Below are positions 1 through 10,530 of a DNA stretch of 64,000 nucleotides, one piece after another (positions within the stretch are counted from its first letter, which is position 1; the number at the start of each line of letters is the position of its first letter). The position numbers and the translations under genes are program-made. The notes beneath the pieces were generated by a model. It searched no databases, was not told the DNA's origin, and saw only the letters and a program-made list of their open reading frames with translations. The stretch lies in the NCBI RefSeq assembly GCF_024793895.1, contig NZ_JANUSB010000015.1, positions 372,001-436,000 on the forward strand. Reading direction: 5' to 3'. The DNA is from Serratia sp. AKBS12. GTDB taxonomy: Bacteria > Pseudomonadota > Gammaproteobacteria > Enterobacterales > Enterobacteriaceae.

Positions 1-1073
1 GTTACGGCGCCAATGTGGTGGGTATCGAACGTTGGAAGCGTTTTCGGCGAGTGATGGTCAGCGCCTCGGGTAGCACCGAGCTTCGTGCGCGTGATGTACT
101 GTTGATCGACATGTCCGACAGTGATGTGGATCTGCGTGAGTTTTGCAGCGAGCAACAGCTGGAGCCAATGGTGCTGCGCGGCGATTACTTTTCTGAACAA
201 TCGCGCAACGTCGGTATGGCGGAAGTCTCGCTGATCCCCGACTCCGCGCTGCTGGGCCAAAGCCTGCGCGACGCGGCGTTTCGCAGCCGTTATGACCTCA
301 ACGTGGTGGGCATTCGGCGCAACGGTGAAACCCTGTCGGGTAAATTGGTGGATGAACCGTTGGCGCTGGGCGACATTCTGCTGGTAATCGGCGACTGGAA
401 GGCGATTCGCCAGCTCCAGGCCAAAGCCCGTGATTTTATCGTCTTCAACCTGCCGGCCGAGGTCGATGAAGTGGCTCCGGCGGTCACACAGGCGCCGCAC
501 GCGCTATTTTGCCTGGCATTGATGGTGGCGATGATGCTGACCGATGAAGTTCCCAACCCGATTGCGGCGTTGATCGCCTGTCTGCTGATGGGCAAGTTCC
601 GCTGTATCGACATGGAAAGCGCTTATAAATCCATCCACTGGCCGAGCATTATTTTGATTGTTGGCATGATGCCTTTTGCGCAGGCGCTACAAAAGACCGG
701 CGGGGTGGATCTGGTCGTGCGTGGGTTGATGGATGTTGCCGGCGGCATGGGGCCACGGGTGATGCTGGTCTGTCTGTTCGTGTTGTGTGCCAGTATTGGC
801 CTGTTTATTTCCAATACCGCCACCGCCGTGTTGATGGCACCGATCGCCATTGCCGCTGCGCGCGAGATGGGTGTGTCTCCCTATCCCTTCGCGATGATTA
901 TCGCCATTGCCGCATCGGCAGCCTTTATGACGCCGGTTTCTTCGCCGGTCAACACGCTGGTGCTGGGGCCGGGGAATTACCGATTCGGCGATTTTGTCCG
1001 CATGGGGGTGCCGTTCACCCTATTGGTGATGCTGGTCAGCGTGGTGGTGGTGCCCTGGCTGTATGCGTTCTGA
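1..1073 (+). CDS. yfbS: SLC13/DASS-family transporter YfbS, C-terminal part
   Basis: The reading frame is open from the window edge, so the gene starts upstream; 352 residues can be read from an internal GTG at 15 and a few codons before it. The first part contains a TrkA_C (RCK_C) regulatory domain, roughly window residues 45-135, with the pattern [13 protein letters not shown] and GDILLVIGD. The rest is hydrophobic: several membrane segments with the [11 protein letters not shown] and [13 protein letters not shown] signatures that belong to the sodium/dicarboxylate (SLC13, CitM-like) carriers. The E. coli YfbS protein is about 610 residues with two RCK_C domains between two membrane halves, so the C-terminal half is seen here. 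The substrate is not known. It is convergent with yfbR, with only 19 bp between the stop codons. Confidence 0.88.
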   Translation, partial: YGANVVGIERWKRFRRVMVSASGSTELRARDVLLIDMSDSDVDLREFCSEQQLEPMVLRGDYFSEQSRNVGMAEVSLIPDSALLGQSLRDAAFRSRYDLNVVGIRRNGETLSGKLVDEPLALGDILLVIGDWKAIRQLQAKARDFIVFNLPAEVDEVAPAVTQAPHALFCLALMVAMMLTDEVPNPIAALIACLLMGKFRCIDMESAYKSIHWPSIILIVGMMPFAQALQKTGGVDLVVRGLMDVAGGMGPRVMLVCLFVLCASIGLFISNTATAVLMAPIAIAAAREMGVSPYPFAMIIAIAASAAFMTPVSSPVNTLVLGPGNYRFGDFVRMGVPFTLLVMLVSVVVVPWLYAF

Positions 1074-1092
1074 ACCTGCCAGGGGCGTTTGG

Positions 1093-1692
1093 TTAAAGCG
1101 TTGAATCCAGGCTGATTTCGTCCAGCGACAGGCTGAAGCTCGGGATGAACACCGCCATAAAGTATTCCATTTCCGGGCTGTTGCGCAGCCGCAACGTCTT
1201 TTCCAGGCGGGCTTTTGCCAGTTTGAATTCGTTGTTGCCGGCGGACAGCTCCTCCAGACATTTGAGATAGGCGCACAGGGCGTCCGCCTGCTTCACGACC
1301 AGCTTCTCATCCTCGGTATAATAATGTTCGTCGAGGATCGAGCGAAAATCGTTACGCAGTTCTTCCGGGATCATCTCCAGCAGTTTTTGCTGGGCTATCT
1401 TTTCTATTTTCTTGTATTCATGGGCGATCTGCGGGTTGTAATACTTGATCGGCGTCGGCATGTCGCCGGTGATCACTTCGCTGGCGTCATGATACATTGC
1501 CAGCAGCGCCACGCGATCGGCGCTGAGATTGCCGTTGAACTTGCGGTTTTTAATCACCGCCAGGGCATGGGCGACAAACGCGACCTGCAAACTGTGTTCG
1601 GATACGTTTTCGGTACGCACATTGCGCATCAGTGGCCAGCGGTTGATCAATTTCAGACGGGACAGGTGGGCAAAAAAGTGGCTCTGGCTCAT
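1093..1692 (-). CDS. yfbR: 5'-deoxynucleotidase YfbR (HD domain)
   Basis: A 199-residue HD-domain phosphohydrolase that removes phosphate from deoxyribonucleoside 5'-monophosphates, so it contributes to balance of the dNTP pool in the cytoplasm. The residues that bind metal and substrate in the E. coli enzyme are at the same positions here: R18, W19, H33, the HD pair H68-D69, E72, D77 and D137. The length equals the E. coli protein. It lies downstream of alaA on the same strand, with a 116-bp gap that contains two hairpins, so independent or attenuated expression is likely. The start at 1692 gives the exact N terminus of the family. Confidence 0.95.
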   Translation of the reverse strand: MSQSHFFAHLSRLKLINRWPLMRNVRTENVSEHSLQVAFVAHALAVIKNRKFNGNLSADRVALLAMYHDASEVITGDMPTPIKYYNPQIAHEYKKIEKIAQQKLLEMIPEELRNDFRSILDEHYYTEDEKLVVKQADALCAYLKCLEELSAGNNEFKLAKARLEKTLRLRNSPEMEYFMAVFIPSFSLSLDEISLDSTL

Positions 1693-1742
1693 GGTGCTCT
1701 CTCTACAGCGGCAAGTGAGGGTTCCATTGTGAGCAGTGATGG

Positions 1743-1801
1743 CGGGTTATGCAACCCGGGCAGTGTGCTGGTGGGGGAGAAGGGCGCAGCATGCTGCGCC
1801 C
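1743..1801 (-). terminator. two hairpins between alaA and yfbR
   Basis: Reading in the direction of alaA, the first structure after the stop codon is a perfect self-complementary stretch at 1782-1801 (arms GGGCGCAGCA and TGCTGCGCCC), followed by TTCTCC rather than a clean T run. A second hairpin with arms CGGGTT and AACCCG around a 4-base loop is at 1743-1758. The first is the probable alaA terminator or attenuator; the weak T tract leaves room for read-through into yfbR. Confidence 0.5.
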
Positions 1802-1808
1802 ATCATGA

Positions 1809-3023
1809 CTACTGACGATAACCTTCCAGGAAACGCCCCAGTTTACCGACCGCCATCTCCAGTTCATCAACCCGCGGCAGGGTAACGATACGCACATGAT
1901 CCGGGTATGGCCAGTTGAAGGCGCTGCCTTGTACCAGCAGCACCTTTTCCTGCAGCAACAGATCCAGCACCAGTTTCTGGTCGTCGTGAATATTAAAGCG
2001 CTTGGCATCGATACGTGGGAACATATACAGCGCACCCTGGGGTTTCACGCAGCTTACACCCGGGATGTCGTTGAGTAATTCCCAGGTGCGGTTGCGCTGT
2101 TCGTACAAACGGCCGCCTGGCAGAATAAACTCGTTGATGCTCTGATAGCCGCCCAGCGCAGTTTGGATGGCATGCTGCATCGGCACGTTGGCACACAAAC
2201 GCATCGAGGCCAGCATTTCCAACCCTTCGATATAGCCTTTGGCGTGCTGTTTTGGCCCATTAAGCACCATCCAGCCCTGTCGGAAGCCGGCGACGCGGTA
2301 GGTTTTGGACAGACCGTTGAAGGTCACCGTCAGCAGATCCGGCGCCAGCGCAGCGATACTGATATGTTCGGCTGCGTCGTACAGGATTTTGTCATAGATT
2401 TCATCGGCGAAGATGATCAGATTATGCTGGCGGGCGATCTCGACGATTTGCAGCAGCAGCTCTTTGCTATATACCGCGCCGGTCGGGTTGTTCGGGTTGA
2501 TGATCACGATGCCACGGGTGCGTGGGGTGATTTTACTGCGAATATCGTCAAGATCGGGGAACCAGCCGGACTCTTCATCGCAAAGGTAATGTACCGCCTT
2601 GCCGCTGGACAGCGACACCGCAGCGGTCCACAGCGGATAATCCGGTGCCGGCACCAGCATCTCGTCGCCGCTGTTGAGCAGCGCCTGCATCGACTGCACG
2701 ATCAGTTCGGAAACGCCATTGCCAATGTAGATATCCTCAACGGTAACGTCACGCATGCCCTGCGCCTGATAGTGCTGCATGATCGCTTTACGCGCCGAGA
2801 AGAGCCCTTTGGAATCGCTATAGCCCTGCGCGGTTGGCAGGTTGCGGATCACGTCGACCAGAATTTCGTCAGGAGCCTCGAAACCGAAAGGCGCCGGGTT
2901 GCCGATGTTCAATTTGAGGACTTTGTTGCCTTCTTCTTCAAGACGTTTGGCTTCTTTGAGCACCGGGCCGCGAATGTCGTAACAGACGTTGTCCAGTTTG
3001 CTGGATTTCTCAATGGGGGACAT
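1809..3023 (-). CDS. alaA: Glutamate-pyruvate aminotransferase AlaA
   Basis: A 404-residue class I/II aminotransferase that makes alanine from pyruvate with glutamate as amino donor; the fold is the fold-type I pyridoxal-phosphate enzyme. The cofactor lysine is K240 in the sequence NGLSKTYRVAGF, with the NPNNPTG motif at about 176-182 and the ADEIY motif at about 206-210. The start was set at 3023 because the family begins MSPIEKSSKL; a longer reading from 3071 adds 16 residues without family support. An AAAGG stretch lies about 10 bases upstream of this ATG. The gene (formerly yfbQ) heads the alaA-yfbR pair and is divergent from lrhA across a long intergenic region. Confidence 0.95.
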   Translation of the reverse strand: MSPIEKSSKLDNVCYDIRGPVLKEAKRLEEEGNKVLKLNIGNPAPFGFEAPDEILVDVIRNLPTAQGYSDSKGLFSARKAIMQHYQAQGMRDVTVEDIYIGNGVSELIVQSMQALLNSGDEMLVPAPDYPLWTAAVSLSSGKAVHYLCDEESGWFPDLDDIRSKITPRTRGIVIINPNNPTGAVYSKELLLQIVEIARQHNLIIFADEIYDKILYDAAEHISIAALAPDLLTVTFNGLSKTYRVAGFRQGWMVLNGPKQHAKGYIEGLEMLASMRLCANVPMQHAIQTALGGYQSINEFILPGGRLYEQRNRTWELLNDIPGVSCVKPQGALYMFPRIDAKRFNIHDDQKLVLDLLLQEKVLLVQGSAFNWPYPDHVRIVTLPRVDELEMAVGKLGRFLEGYRQ

Positions 3024-3868
3024 AAAAAGTTGAGCCTTTTGCTGGGATAGGGCGCTCCTACCGTGGAACACCGCAACCTGCTCAATGTACTCCTGGTGCC
3101 AGCGCTTTTGAAGGGTTGACGACGCCTTTGGTGTAAATGATCGGCCAAAAGGCGATTTTTGACGACGATAAAACTAGATAAAACAATTTGTTGGTATAAA
3201 GTTTTATTAAACTATTAATTATCGGTATTTTAAACTGGTTCGCCGTCGGGTGGCGTAAAGTTTTTTTGCCCATTGACCGGGGAACCTGGCGCCCGCACTA
3301 CCCGCTGCCAGCGTGCCTGGTACAAAAAACAGTAGACAGGAATACCGGAGTAGTCTGATAGCGTGGCGATGCATTCGACACCAAACTGCAGGTGAAACCT
3401 TAATTACATTAGAATTATTTTACTTAATACGATTAATGCATTTTTACCGTTTGGCGGGCCGTTTCGCCAAGTGTTTTTATTACCGATTGAATTTATTAAA
3501 GTCTTTAATTGCGAACCGCTTGTTACATTATGTGGCGGTAATATTTTCATCAGCATTCGCCGTGTTTTTGCTCGCAAAAGGGTAATTAAGCAGCACGTTT
3601 AGTGTGGTAATTCCGGTGGATCAACGAGTAAAATTGCCGATCCTGTCAGTATTAAATACTTTGGGGGTGCTCTAACGCTTTGTTAGATAAGCGTCAGCGA
3701 TAGATCACCGCTTAAAAAGCGATAGAGGTAACGAAATATAAGTAATTTTTTTGCCCTCCACTTATGAGTGGGGTACTGTCATAACAGGCATCGTCCCTTT
3801 TAAACGACGCCTTAGAAATACACCAGGGTAGTTTCAAATATAGAATTTAAAAAGTGAAGAAAAACACT
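3024..3868. other. Long AT-rich alaA/lrhA intergenic region
   Basis: These 845 bases hold no convincing gene. An open frame at 3313-3585 has no family resemblance and poor codon structure. The stretch is much more AT-rich than its surroundings, which suits a regulatory region with curved DNA or H-NS binding. Near lrhA there are hairpins: ACGCTT/AAGCGT at 3675-3694 and CGCTT/AAGCG at 3709-3721. It must carry the promoters of alaA (leftward) and lrhA (rightward), but no hexamer pair was clear enough to name. A long untranslated leader for lrhA is therefore likely, as inference. Confidence 0.5.
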
Positions 3869-4804
3869 ATGACTAATGCAAATCGTCCGATACTTAATCT
3901 CGACCTCGATCTGCTGAGAACCTTTGTAGCTGTCGCCGATCTGAATACCTTTGCCGCAGCGGCAGTCGCCGTTTGTCGCACGCAGTCAGCGGTCAGTCAG
4001 CAGATGCAACGGTTAGAGCAATTGGTTGGTAAAGAGTTGTTCGCCCGTCATGGGCGTAACAAGTTATTGACCGAACACGGTATCCAGCTTCTCGGCTACG
4101 CCAGGAAAATCCTGCGCTTCAACGATGAAGCCTGTACCTCACTGATGTACAACAACATCAAGGGCGTTCTGACTATCGGTGCTTCTGACGATACCGCCGA
4201 TACCATCCTGCCTTTCCTTCTTAATCGTGTCACTTCGGTCTATCCAAAGCTGGCGATTGACGTACGGGTAAAACGCAGCCCGTTCATGATCGACATGCTG
4301 AAGAACGGCGAAGTCGATTTGGCGATTACCACCGTTGATACCGCAGGGCATCCGCATATCGTGCTGCGTACCTCACCGACGTTGTGGTATTGCGCTGCCG
4401 ATTATCACTATCAGCAAGGCGAGCCGATTCCACTGGTGGTGCTGGACGAGCCAAGCCCGTTCCGTTCGATGGCGATCAAGCATCTGGACGAGGCCGGCAT
4501 TGCATGGCGCATTGCCTACGTGGCCTCAACGCTGTCAGCGGTGCGTGCGGCCTGCAAGGCCGGTTTGGGAATTACCGCACGGCCGATTGAAATGATGAGC
4601 CCGGACCTGCGGGTGCTTGGCGCAACGGATGGATTGCCGGCGCTGCCGGATACCCAGTATGCGCTGTGCAAGGATATGCAGTGTGAAAACGAACTGGCGA
4701 TGGCGATTTTCAGCGCGGTGCAAAACGGCAACCAAAGCTACAGTTTTGCCGGACCTGCCTCGTCGGCACACGATGACACCGTGTCGGTAGATGAAGATGA
4801 ATAA
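3869..4804 (+). CDS. lrhA: LysR-type global regulator LrhA (HexA/PecT/HexS group)
   Basis: A 311-residue LysR-type regulator with an N-terminal winged helix-turn-helix (about residues 12-70, [19 protein letters not shown] onwards) and a C-terminal effector-binding domain. In E. coli LrhA represses flhDC and motility; the orthologues HexA/PecT in plant-pathogenic enterobacteria and HexS in Serratia control exoenzymes, motility and pigment. The first 100 residues are nearly identical to E. coli LrhA, while the C-terminal tail differs. The ATG at 3869 gives the family N terminus; a GTG at 3854 would add five residues. GAAG lies about 10 bases before the ATG. It precedes the nuo operon, as in E. 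coli, and is followed by its own terminator. Confidence 0.93.
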   Translation: MTNANRPILNLDLDLLRTFVAVADLNTFAAAAVAVCRTQSAVSQQMQRLEQLVGKELFARHGRNKLLTEHGIQLLGYARKILRFNDEACTSLMYNNIKGVLTIGASDDTADTILPFLLNRVTSVYPKLAIDVRVKRSPFMIDMLKNGEVDLAITTVDTAGHPHIVLRTSPTLWYCAADYHYQQGEPIPLVVLDEPSPFRSMAIKHLDEAGIAWRIAYVASTLSAVRAACKAGLGITARPIEMMSPDLRVLGATDGLPALPDTQYALCKDMQCENELAMAIFSAVQNGNQSYSFAGPASSAHDDTVSVDEDE

Positions 4805-4835
4805 CGGCTGAACAGCGCCAATATCACGCGTTAAA

Positions 4836-4862
4836 CCTCTGCTTCGGCGGAGGTTTTTTTTT
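4836..4862 (+). terminator. Rho-independent terminator of lrhA
   Basis: A 7-bp stem (CCTCTGC and GCGGAGG, one G-T pair) closed by a TTCG tetraloop, followed by nine T. It lies 32 bases after the lrhA stop codon and separates lrhA from the nuo promoter region. Confidence 0.9.
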
Positions 4863-5515
4863 GGACGGTAAAACGAAAAGTAATGTTTATCTCCATTTGG
4901 AAAGCAATTCCTTTCAAAGTGGCTATTTGATTCGCTTTTCTCACGGTTAAACCGGGCTGTTCCGCCATAAAAACCTGATTTGTTTATTTTTTAACCCATA
5001 ATCTGAAGGTATAATTGCCTGGAGTTTGTAAGGTTATTTTGTTATTTTTTCGCGGCCGTTTTTTTGCGCCACAATTGAGCGATTTTGTGAAAGAGCCACA
5101 CTTTTGTTGAGGATTTCTGTCGAAAACGTGTCCTGGATCAAAAAAATACCCCTAGGTAGTGAGTGGAACAACAGGTATTTCCTGCGAGAATGGTATAGTA
5201 AAACTGAAATGTGCACCTTGGTTTATATCTATCTGATTCTACATGGCAAAAGACTGACACGATTTAGCCTAAGCCCGGCGCATCAAATGTTAATCAAATG
5301 ATACGTATGTAAACTAATGTGTAGATACTTTTGTCAAAGTTGACAAAAGGTTATAGAAAGGAGTAAAAAGCCCACAGTAAAAACGTTGCCTAACTTACTG
5401 TAAAAGCAGTCTGTTTTGTGTGGTTATTTATCCTTCCCTTAAATCGATGTGGTGCTACATCTGCCGTCACAAGAGCAGAGCAATCGACGCCACTTTTGAT
5501 GAGTAAGCATAGAGT
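4863..5515 (+). promoter_or_regulatory. nuo operon upstream region
   Basis: About 650 bases without a convincing gene, between the lrhA terminator and nuoA. It is AT-rich and must hold the nuo promoter. Visible items are a TGTTAATCA stretch at 5288-5296, close to the ArcA half-site pattern, and a perfect palindrome at 5328-5349 whose right arm supplies a TTGACA hexamer at 5340-5345. An extended -10-like TGGTATAGT is at 5191-5199. In E. coli nuo has a distant promoter under ArcA, NarL, Fnr and IHF control; which of the elements here are used cannot be decided from sequence. Confidence 0.5.
5328..5349. promoter_or_regulatory. Perfect 22-bp palindrome upstream of nuoA
   Basis: Ten-base arms CTTTTGTCAA and TTGACAAAAG flank a central AG. 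The right arm contains a consensus -35 hexamer (TTGACA), with TAAAAA 18 bases downstream as a weak -10. A factor bound here would cover a promoter. No known operator consensus was recognised. It lies 166 bases before the nuoA start. Confidence 0.5.
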
Positions 5516-5956
5516 ATGTCAACAACCACTGAAGTTATCGCTCATCACTGGGCGCTCGCCGTATTTCTTGTCATGGCCATCGGGCTGTGTGGCTTAATGC
5601 TGCTCGGTGCGTTCTTCCTGGGTGGGAGAGCCCGGGCGCGCGCCAAAAACACCCCGTTTGAATCCGGTATCGACTCGGTCGGTACGGCGCGTATGCGTCT
5701 TTCCGCCAAGTTCTATCTGGTGGCCATGTTCTTTGTCATTTTCGATGTGGAAGCCTTATATCTCTACGCCTGGTCCGTCGCGATTCGTGAAACCGGCTGG
5801 GTTGGCTTTATCGAAGCCGCCATTTTCATTTTGGTGCTATTGGCTGGTTTGGTTTATCTGGTGCGTATTGGCGCATTGGATTGGACTCCGTCGCGCTCCC
5901 GGCGTCAGAGCAAGCCGAGCAAAATTACTAAAGCCGCCAACAGTCATCCGCAGTAA
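5516..5956 (+). CDS. nuoA: NADH-quinone oxidoreductase subunit A
   Basis: A 146-residue membrane subunit of complex I with three transmembrane helices, about residues 14-38, 67-88 and 97-118. The acidic pair in [12 protein letters not shown], which is conserved in the family, is present. With NuoH, J and K it forms the membrane part near the quinone site. The length is one residue from the E. coli protein. It is the first gene of the nuo operon, 30 bases before nuoB. The basic C-terminal tail ([11 protein letters not shown]) is on the cytoplasmic side by family topology. Confidence 0.96.
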   Translation: MSTTTEVIAHHWALAVFLVMAIGLCGLMLLGAFFLGGRARARAKNTPFESGIDSVGTARMRLSAKFYLVAMFFVIFDVEALYLYAWSVAIRETGWVGFIEAAIFILVLLAGLVYLVRIGALDWTPSRSRRQSKPSKITKAANSHPQ

Positions 5957-5986
5957 TTCATTTGTGGTTTAAAACGAGGCATTAAG

Positions 5987-6661
5987 ATGGACTATACGCT
6001 CACCCGCATAGACCCGAACGGTGAGAACGACCGTTACCCCCTGCAACAACAGGAGATCGTTGCCGATCCCCTGGAACAGCAGGTTCACCGCACGGTTTAC
6101 ATGGGTAAACTCGAACATGCATTGCATGACATGGTGAACTGGGGGCGTAAAAACTCTCTCTGGCCGTATAACTTCGGCCTTTCGTGCTGTTATGTGGAAA
6201 TGGTGACCTCGTTTACCGCCGTTCATGACGTGGCGCGTTTCGGTGCGGAAGTTTTGCGTGCTTCGCCACGCCAGGCTGACTTTATGGTAGTTGCAGGTAC
6301 CTGCTTCACCAAAATGGCCCCGGTCATTCAGCGCCTTTATGAACAAATGCTGGAACCGAAGTGGGTTATTTCCATGGGGGCCTGTGCCAATTCCGGCGGT
6401 ATGTACGATATTTATTCCGTGGTGCAGGGCGTGGACAAGTTCCTGCCGGTCGACGTGTACATCCCCGGCTGCCCGCCGCGTCCAGAAGCTTATATGCAGG
6501 CGCTGCTGCTGCTGCAAGAATCCATCGGTAAAGAACGCCGTCCACTGTCGTGGGTCGTGGGCGATCAAGGCGTCTATCGGGCCAATATGCAGTCGGAAAG
6601 AGAACGTAAACACGGCGAACGTATCGCAGTGACCAACCTGCGGACGCCTGACGAGATCTAA
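5987..6661 (+). CDS. nuoB: NADH-quinone oxidoreductase subunit B (cluster N2)
   Basis: A 224-residue peripheral-arm subunit that carries the terminal [4Fe-4S] cluster N2, which hands electrons to quinone. The four ligands are visible: the adjacent pair C67-C68 (GLSCCYVEM), C133 (GACANSGG) and C162 (IPGCPPRPE). A GAGG ribosome-binding site lies seven bases before the ATG. The protein is four residues longer than the E. coli one, mostly in the N terminus. The gap to nuoCD is 95 bp. Confidence 0.97.
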   Translation: MDYTLTRIDPNGENDRYPLQQQEIVADPLEQQVHRTVYMGKLEHALHDMVNWGRKNSLWPYNFGLSCCYVEMVTSFTAVHDVARFGAEVLRASPRQADFMVVAGTCFTKMAPVIQRLYEQMLEPKWVISMGACANSGGMYDIYSVVQGVDKFLPVDVYIPGCPPRPEAYMQALLLLQESIGKERRPLSWVVGDQGVYRANMQSERERKHGERIAVTNLRTPDEI

Positions 6662-6756
6662 GACGGTCATGTAACGTCCATCTTGATGCGCTATTGGTTA
6701 ACACAGCGAAAGTTAAGCTTGCAGCGATTTGACCCTTTAGTGTGGTGAAAAATATT

Positions 6757-8553
6757 ATGACAGATTTAACGACGCACGACGCTTTGCCAGCATGGCACAC
6801 TCGCGATCATCTAGACGATCCGGTGATTGGCGAACTGCGCAACCGTTTTGGGCCGGAAGCCTTTACTGTTCAGCCAACCCGTACCGGAATGCCCGTGGTA
6901 TGGGTCAAGGCCGAGCAGCTCCTGGAAGTAATGACGTTTTTGAGAAAACAGCCGAAGCCGTATGTCATGCTGTTCGATCTGCATGGCGTCGACGAACGTC
7001 TTCGCACTCACCGCCAGGGTCTGCCTGCTGCGGATTTTTCTGTTTTCTATCATCTGCTCTCCATCGAACGCAACCGCGATATCATGCTGAAGGTAGCGCT
7101 GTCTGAAAAAGACCTGCACGTGCCGACCGCGACCAAGGTGTTCCCGAACGCCAACTGGTACGAGCGCGAAACGTGGGAAATGTTCGGCATTACCTTTGAC
7201 GGTCACCCGCACCTGTCGCGCATCATGATGCCGCAGACCTGGGAAGGCCATCCGCTGCGCAAGGATTATCCGGCGCGCGCCACCGAATTCGATCCGTTTG
7301 TGTTGACCAAACAGAAAGAAGATCTGGAGATGGAGTCGCTGACCTTCAAACCGGAAGAGTGGGGCATGAAGCGCGGCACCGAGAACGAGGACTTCATGTT
7401 CCTTAACCTCGGCCCGAACCACCCGTCGGCGCACGGTGCCTTCCGCATCATTTTGCAGCTTGACGGTGAAGAGATCGTCGACTGTGTACCGGATATCGGC
7501 TATCACCACCGCGGTGCGGAGAAAATGGGCGAGCGCCAGTCTTGGCACAGCTACATTCCGTACACCGACCGTATCGAATATCTCGGTGGCTGCGTCAACG
7601 AAATGCCTTACGTGCTGGCGGTGGAAAAACTGGCCGGCATCAAGGTGCCTGAGCGCGTTGACGTCATCCGCGTGATGCTGTCCGAACTGTTCCGCATCAA
7701 CAGTCATCTGCTGTACATCAGTACCTTTATTCAGGACGTCGGCGCCATGACCCCGGTGTTCTTCGCCTTCACCGACCGTCAGAAAATCTACGATCTGGTG
7801 GAAGCGATTACCGGTTTCCGCATGCACCCGGCCTGGTTCCGCATCGGTGGCGTAGCGCATGACCTGCCACGCGGCTGGGATCGCCTGCTGCGCGAATTCC
7901 TCGAATGGATGCCGAAGCGCCTGGATTCCTACGTCAAGGCTGCGCTGCAGAACACCATTCTGAAGGGGCGTTCGGTTGGCGTTGCGTCTTACAATGCCAA
8001 AGAGGCGTTGGAATGGGGCGTCACCGGTGCCGGCCTGCGCGCCACTGGCGTCGAGTTCGACGTACGTAAATGGCGTCCATATTCAGGCTATGAAAACTTC
8101 GATTTCGATGTGCCGATCGGCGATGGCAACAGCGACTGCTATACCCGCGTGATGCTGAAAGTGGAAGAATTGCGTCAGAGTCTGCGTATTCTGGAGCAAT
8201 GCCTGAACAACATGCCGGAAGGCCCGTTCAAGGCCGATCACCCGCTGACTACGCCACCGCCGAAAGAGCGCACGTTGCAGCACATTGAAACGCTGATCAC
8301 CCACTTCCTTCAGGTTTCCTGGGGCCCGGTGATGCCAGCCAACGAATCATTCCAGATGATTGAAGCCACCAAGGGGATCAACAGCTACTACCTGACCAGC
8401 GACGGCAGCACCATGAGCTACCGCACCCGGGTACGTACACCAAGTTTTGCTCACCTGCAGCAAATCCCGGCGGTTATCCGTGGCAGCCTGGTCTCTGACC
8501 TGATCGTCTATCTGGGTAGTATCGATTTTGTAATGTCAGATGTGGACCGCTAA
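6757..8553 (+). CDS. nuoC: NADH-quinone oxidoreductase fused subunit C/D
   Basis: A 598-residue fusion of the 30-kDa (NuoC) and 49-kDa (NuoD) subunits, as found in enterobacteria. The NuoC part covers about residues 1-190, with the signature [10 protein letters not shown]; the NuoD part follows with GPNHPSAHG and the quinone-pocket region. Together with NuoB, NuoD forms the quinone-binding site in the peripheral arm. The start is not certain: ATG at 6757 gives the sequence MTDLTTHDA, whereas GTG codons at 6742 and 6745 would give a form like the E. coli annotation (MVNNMTDL). Neither has a strong ribosome-binding site. Confidence 0.96.
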   Translation: MTDLTTHDALPAWHTRDHLDDPVIGELRNRFGPEAFTVQPTRTGMPVVWVKAEQLLEVMTFLRKQPKPYVMLFDLHGVDERLRTHRQGLPAADFSVFYHLLSIERNRDIMLKVALSEKDLHVPTATKVFPNANWYERETWEMFGITFDGHPHLSRIMMPQTWEGHPLRKDYPARATEFDPFVLTKQKEDLEMESLTFKPEEWGMKRGTENEDFMFLNLGPNHPSAHGAFRIILQLDGEEIVDCVPDIGYHHRGAEKMGERQSWHSYIPYTDRIEYLGGCVNEMPYVLAVEKLAGIKVPERVDVIRVMLSELFRINSHLLYISTFIQDVGAMTPVFFAFTDRQKIYDLVEAITGFRMHPAWFRIGGVAHDLPRGWDRLLREFLEWMPKRLDSYVKAALQNTILKGRSVGVASYNAKEALEWGVTGAGLRATGVEFDVRKWRPYSGYENFDFDVPIGDGNSDCYTRVMLKVEELRQSLRILEQCLNNMPEGPFKADHPLTTPPPKERTLQHIETLITHFLQVSWGPVMPANESFQMIEATKGINSYYLTSDGSTMSYRTRVRTPSFAHLQQIPAVIRGSLVSDLIVYLGSIDFVMSDVDR

Positions 8554-8555
8554 CT

Positions 8556-9107
8556 ATGCACTTTCAAAAAGACAGTCACGTGAGCAACGATGCTCTAGAG
8601 CCGATCAATGCAGCCGCTCCCCAGAGCGGCGCTGATGCATTCGAGTTGAGCGCTGAAGAACGTGATGCGATCGAGCACGAAAAGCACCATTACGAGGATC
8701 CACGCGCCGCGTCTATCGAAGCACTGAAAATCGTGCAGAAGCAGCGCGGCTGGGTTCCCGATGGGGCGATTTATGCCATCGCAGACGTGCTGGGCATTCC
8801 CGCCAGCGACGTAGAAGGCGTGGCCACGTTCTACAGCCAGATTTTCCGTCAGCCGGTAGGGCGTCACGTCATCCGTTATTGTGACAGCGTGGTCTGCCAC
8901 ATTACCGGGTATCAGGGCATTCAGGCCGCCATCGAAAAGAAACTGAACATCAAGCCGGGCCAAACCACCGGCGATGGCCGTTTCACCCTGCTGCCAACCT
9001 GTTGCCTGGGTAACTGCGACAAAGGGCCGACCATGATGATTGATGAGGATACTCACAGTCAGCTGAAGCCTGAAGACATCGAAAATCTACTGGAGCAGTA
9101 TCAATGA
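8556..9107 (+). CDS. nuoE: NADH-quinone oxidoreductase subunit E (cluster N1a)
   Basis: A 183-residue thioredoxin-like [2Fe-2S] subunit of the NADH-input module. Cluster N1a ligands are C109, C114, C150 and C154, in YCDSVVCH and [10 protein letters not shown]. It is 17 residues longer than the E. coli protein, all in the variable N terminus; GTG at 8580 is an alternative start that would remove eight residues. It begins two bases after the nuoCD stop, and its last four bases overlap the nuoF start (ATGA), so translation of E, F and CD is probably coupled. Confidence 0.96.
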   Translation: MHFQKDSHVSNDALEPINAAAPQSGADAFELSAEERDAIEHEKHHYEDPRAASIEALKIVQKQRGWVPDGAIYAIADVLGIPASDVEGVATFYSQIFRQPVGRHVIRYCDSVVCHITGYQGIQAAIEKKLNIKPGQTTGDGRFTLLPTCCLGNCDKGPTMMIDEDTHSQLKPEDIENLLEQYQ

Positions 9108-10456
9108 TCAAAGACATTGTACGCACTCCCGAGATGCACCCGCTGACCTGGCGACTGCGCGATGACAAACAGCCGGTATGGCTGGATGAATACCGCAGCA
9201 AAAACGGCTATGCGGGGGCAGAAAAGGCCATCAAGGGGCTGGCGCCCGACGAGATCGTCAACCTGGTGAAAGACGCCGGGTTGAAAGGCCGTGGCGGTGC
9301 GGGTTTCTCCACCGGCCTGAAGTGGAGCCTGATGCCAAAAGACGAATCCATGAACATCCGTTACCTGCTGTGTAACGCCGATGAAATGGAGCCGGGCACC
9401 TACAAGGACCGCCTGTTGATGGAGCAGCTGCCGCACCTGCTGGTGGAAGGCATGCTGATTTCGGCCTTTGCGCTGAAAGCCTATCGCGGCTACATCTTCC
9501 TGCGTGGCGAATACGTCGAAGCTGCGGTGCATCTGCGTCGCGCCATCGCCGAAGCGACCGAGGCCGGTTTGCTTGGCAAAAACATCATGGGCAGCGGATT
9601 CGACTTTGAGCTGTTCGTGCACACCGGTGCCGGCCGCTATATCTGCGGTGAAGAAACCGCGCTGATCAACTCGCTGGAAGGCCGCCGCGCCAACCCGCGC
9701 TCCAAGCCGCCGTTCCCGGCTTCCGCTGGCGTATGGGGCAAGCCGACCTGCGTCAACAACGTGGAAACCCTGTGCAACGTCCCGGCGATCCTGGCGAACG
9801 GCGTGGACTGGTACAAGGGCATTTCCGCCGGCAAGAGCAACGACGCCGGTACCAAACTGATGGGCTTCTCCGGCCGGGTGAAAAATCCGGGTCTCTGGGA
9901 GCTGCCGTTTGGCACCACCGCGCGCGAAATTCTGGAAGATTACGCCGGCGGTATGCGCGATGGCCTGAAGTTCAAGGCCTGGCAACCGGGTGGCGCAGGA
10001 ACCGACTTCCTGACCGCTGACCACCTCGATCTGCCGATGGACTTCGAGAACATCGGCAAGGCCGGCAGCCGTCTGGGTACCGCGCTGGCAATGGCGGTGG
10101 ACCACGAAATCGGCATGGTGCCTCTGGTGCGCAATCTGGAAGAGTTCTTCGCCCGCGAGTCCTGTGGCTGGTGTACGCCGTGCCGCGACGGTCTGCCGTG
10201 GAGCGTGAAGATCCTGCGCGCATTGGAAAACGGCGAAGGTCAACCGGGGGATATTGAAACTCTCGAACAGCTGTGCCGCTTCCTTGGCCCAGGCAAAACC
10301 TTCTGTGCCCACGCGCCAGGTGCCGTAGAGCCACTGCAAAGCGCAATTAAATATTTCCGTGACGAGTTCGAAGCCGGGATCAAAGTGCAGCAATTCAGTA
10401 ATGCACACGCCATTGGCGGCATCCAGGCGAACAACCTGTTGAAGCAGCGCTGGTAA
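9104..10456 (+). CDS. nuoF: NADH-quinone oxidoreductase subunit F (NADH/FMN site)
   Basis: A 450-residue flavoprotein that binds NADH and FMN and carries cluster N3. The glycine-rich nucleotide loop [13 protein letters not shown] is at 62-74, and the GEYVEA and GEETALINS motifs of the FMN/NADH fold follow. N3 ligands are C354, C357 and C360 (SCGWCTPC) and C401. It overlaps nuoE by four bases. The 228-bp gap to nuoG is unlike the tight spacing of most neighbouring genes and is largely filled by an ERIC element. Confidence 0.97.
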   Translation: MIKDIVRTPEMHPLTWRLRDDKQPVWLDEYRSKNGYAGAEKAIKGLAPDEIVNLVKDAGLKGRGGAGFSTGLKWSLMPKDESMNIRYLLCNADEMEPGTYKDRLLMEQLPHLLVEGMLISAFALKAYRGYIFLRGEYVEAAVHLRRAIAEATEAGLLGKNIMGSGFDFELFVHTGAGRYICGEETALINSLEGRRANPRSKPPFPASAGVWGKPTCVNNVETLCNVPAILANGVDWYKGISAGKSNDAGTKLMGFSGRVKNPGLWELPFGTTAREILEDYAGGMRDGLKFKAWQPGGAGTDFLTADHLDLPMDFENIGKAGSRLGTALAMAVDHEIGMVPLVRNLEEFFARESCGWCTPCRDGLPWSVKILRALENGEGQPGDIETLEQLCRFLGPGKTFCAHAPGAVEPLQSAIKYFRDEFEAGIKVQQFSNAHAIGGIQANNLLKQRW

Positions 10457-10530
10457 ATATCTTGGCAGGATGAGAGGCGTCAAACAGAGCCTCTCGGCTT
10501 GTTGATTAAGCAGAATTTTATAATTAACGC

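Noticed and set aside
3313-3585. 90-codon open frame upstream of lrhA
   Set aside because: No recognisable domain, no good ribosome-binding site, and base composition of a non-coding leader.
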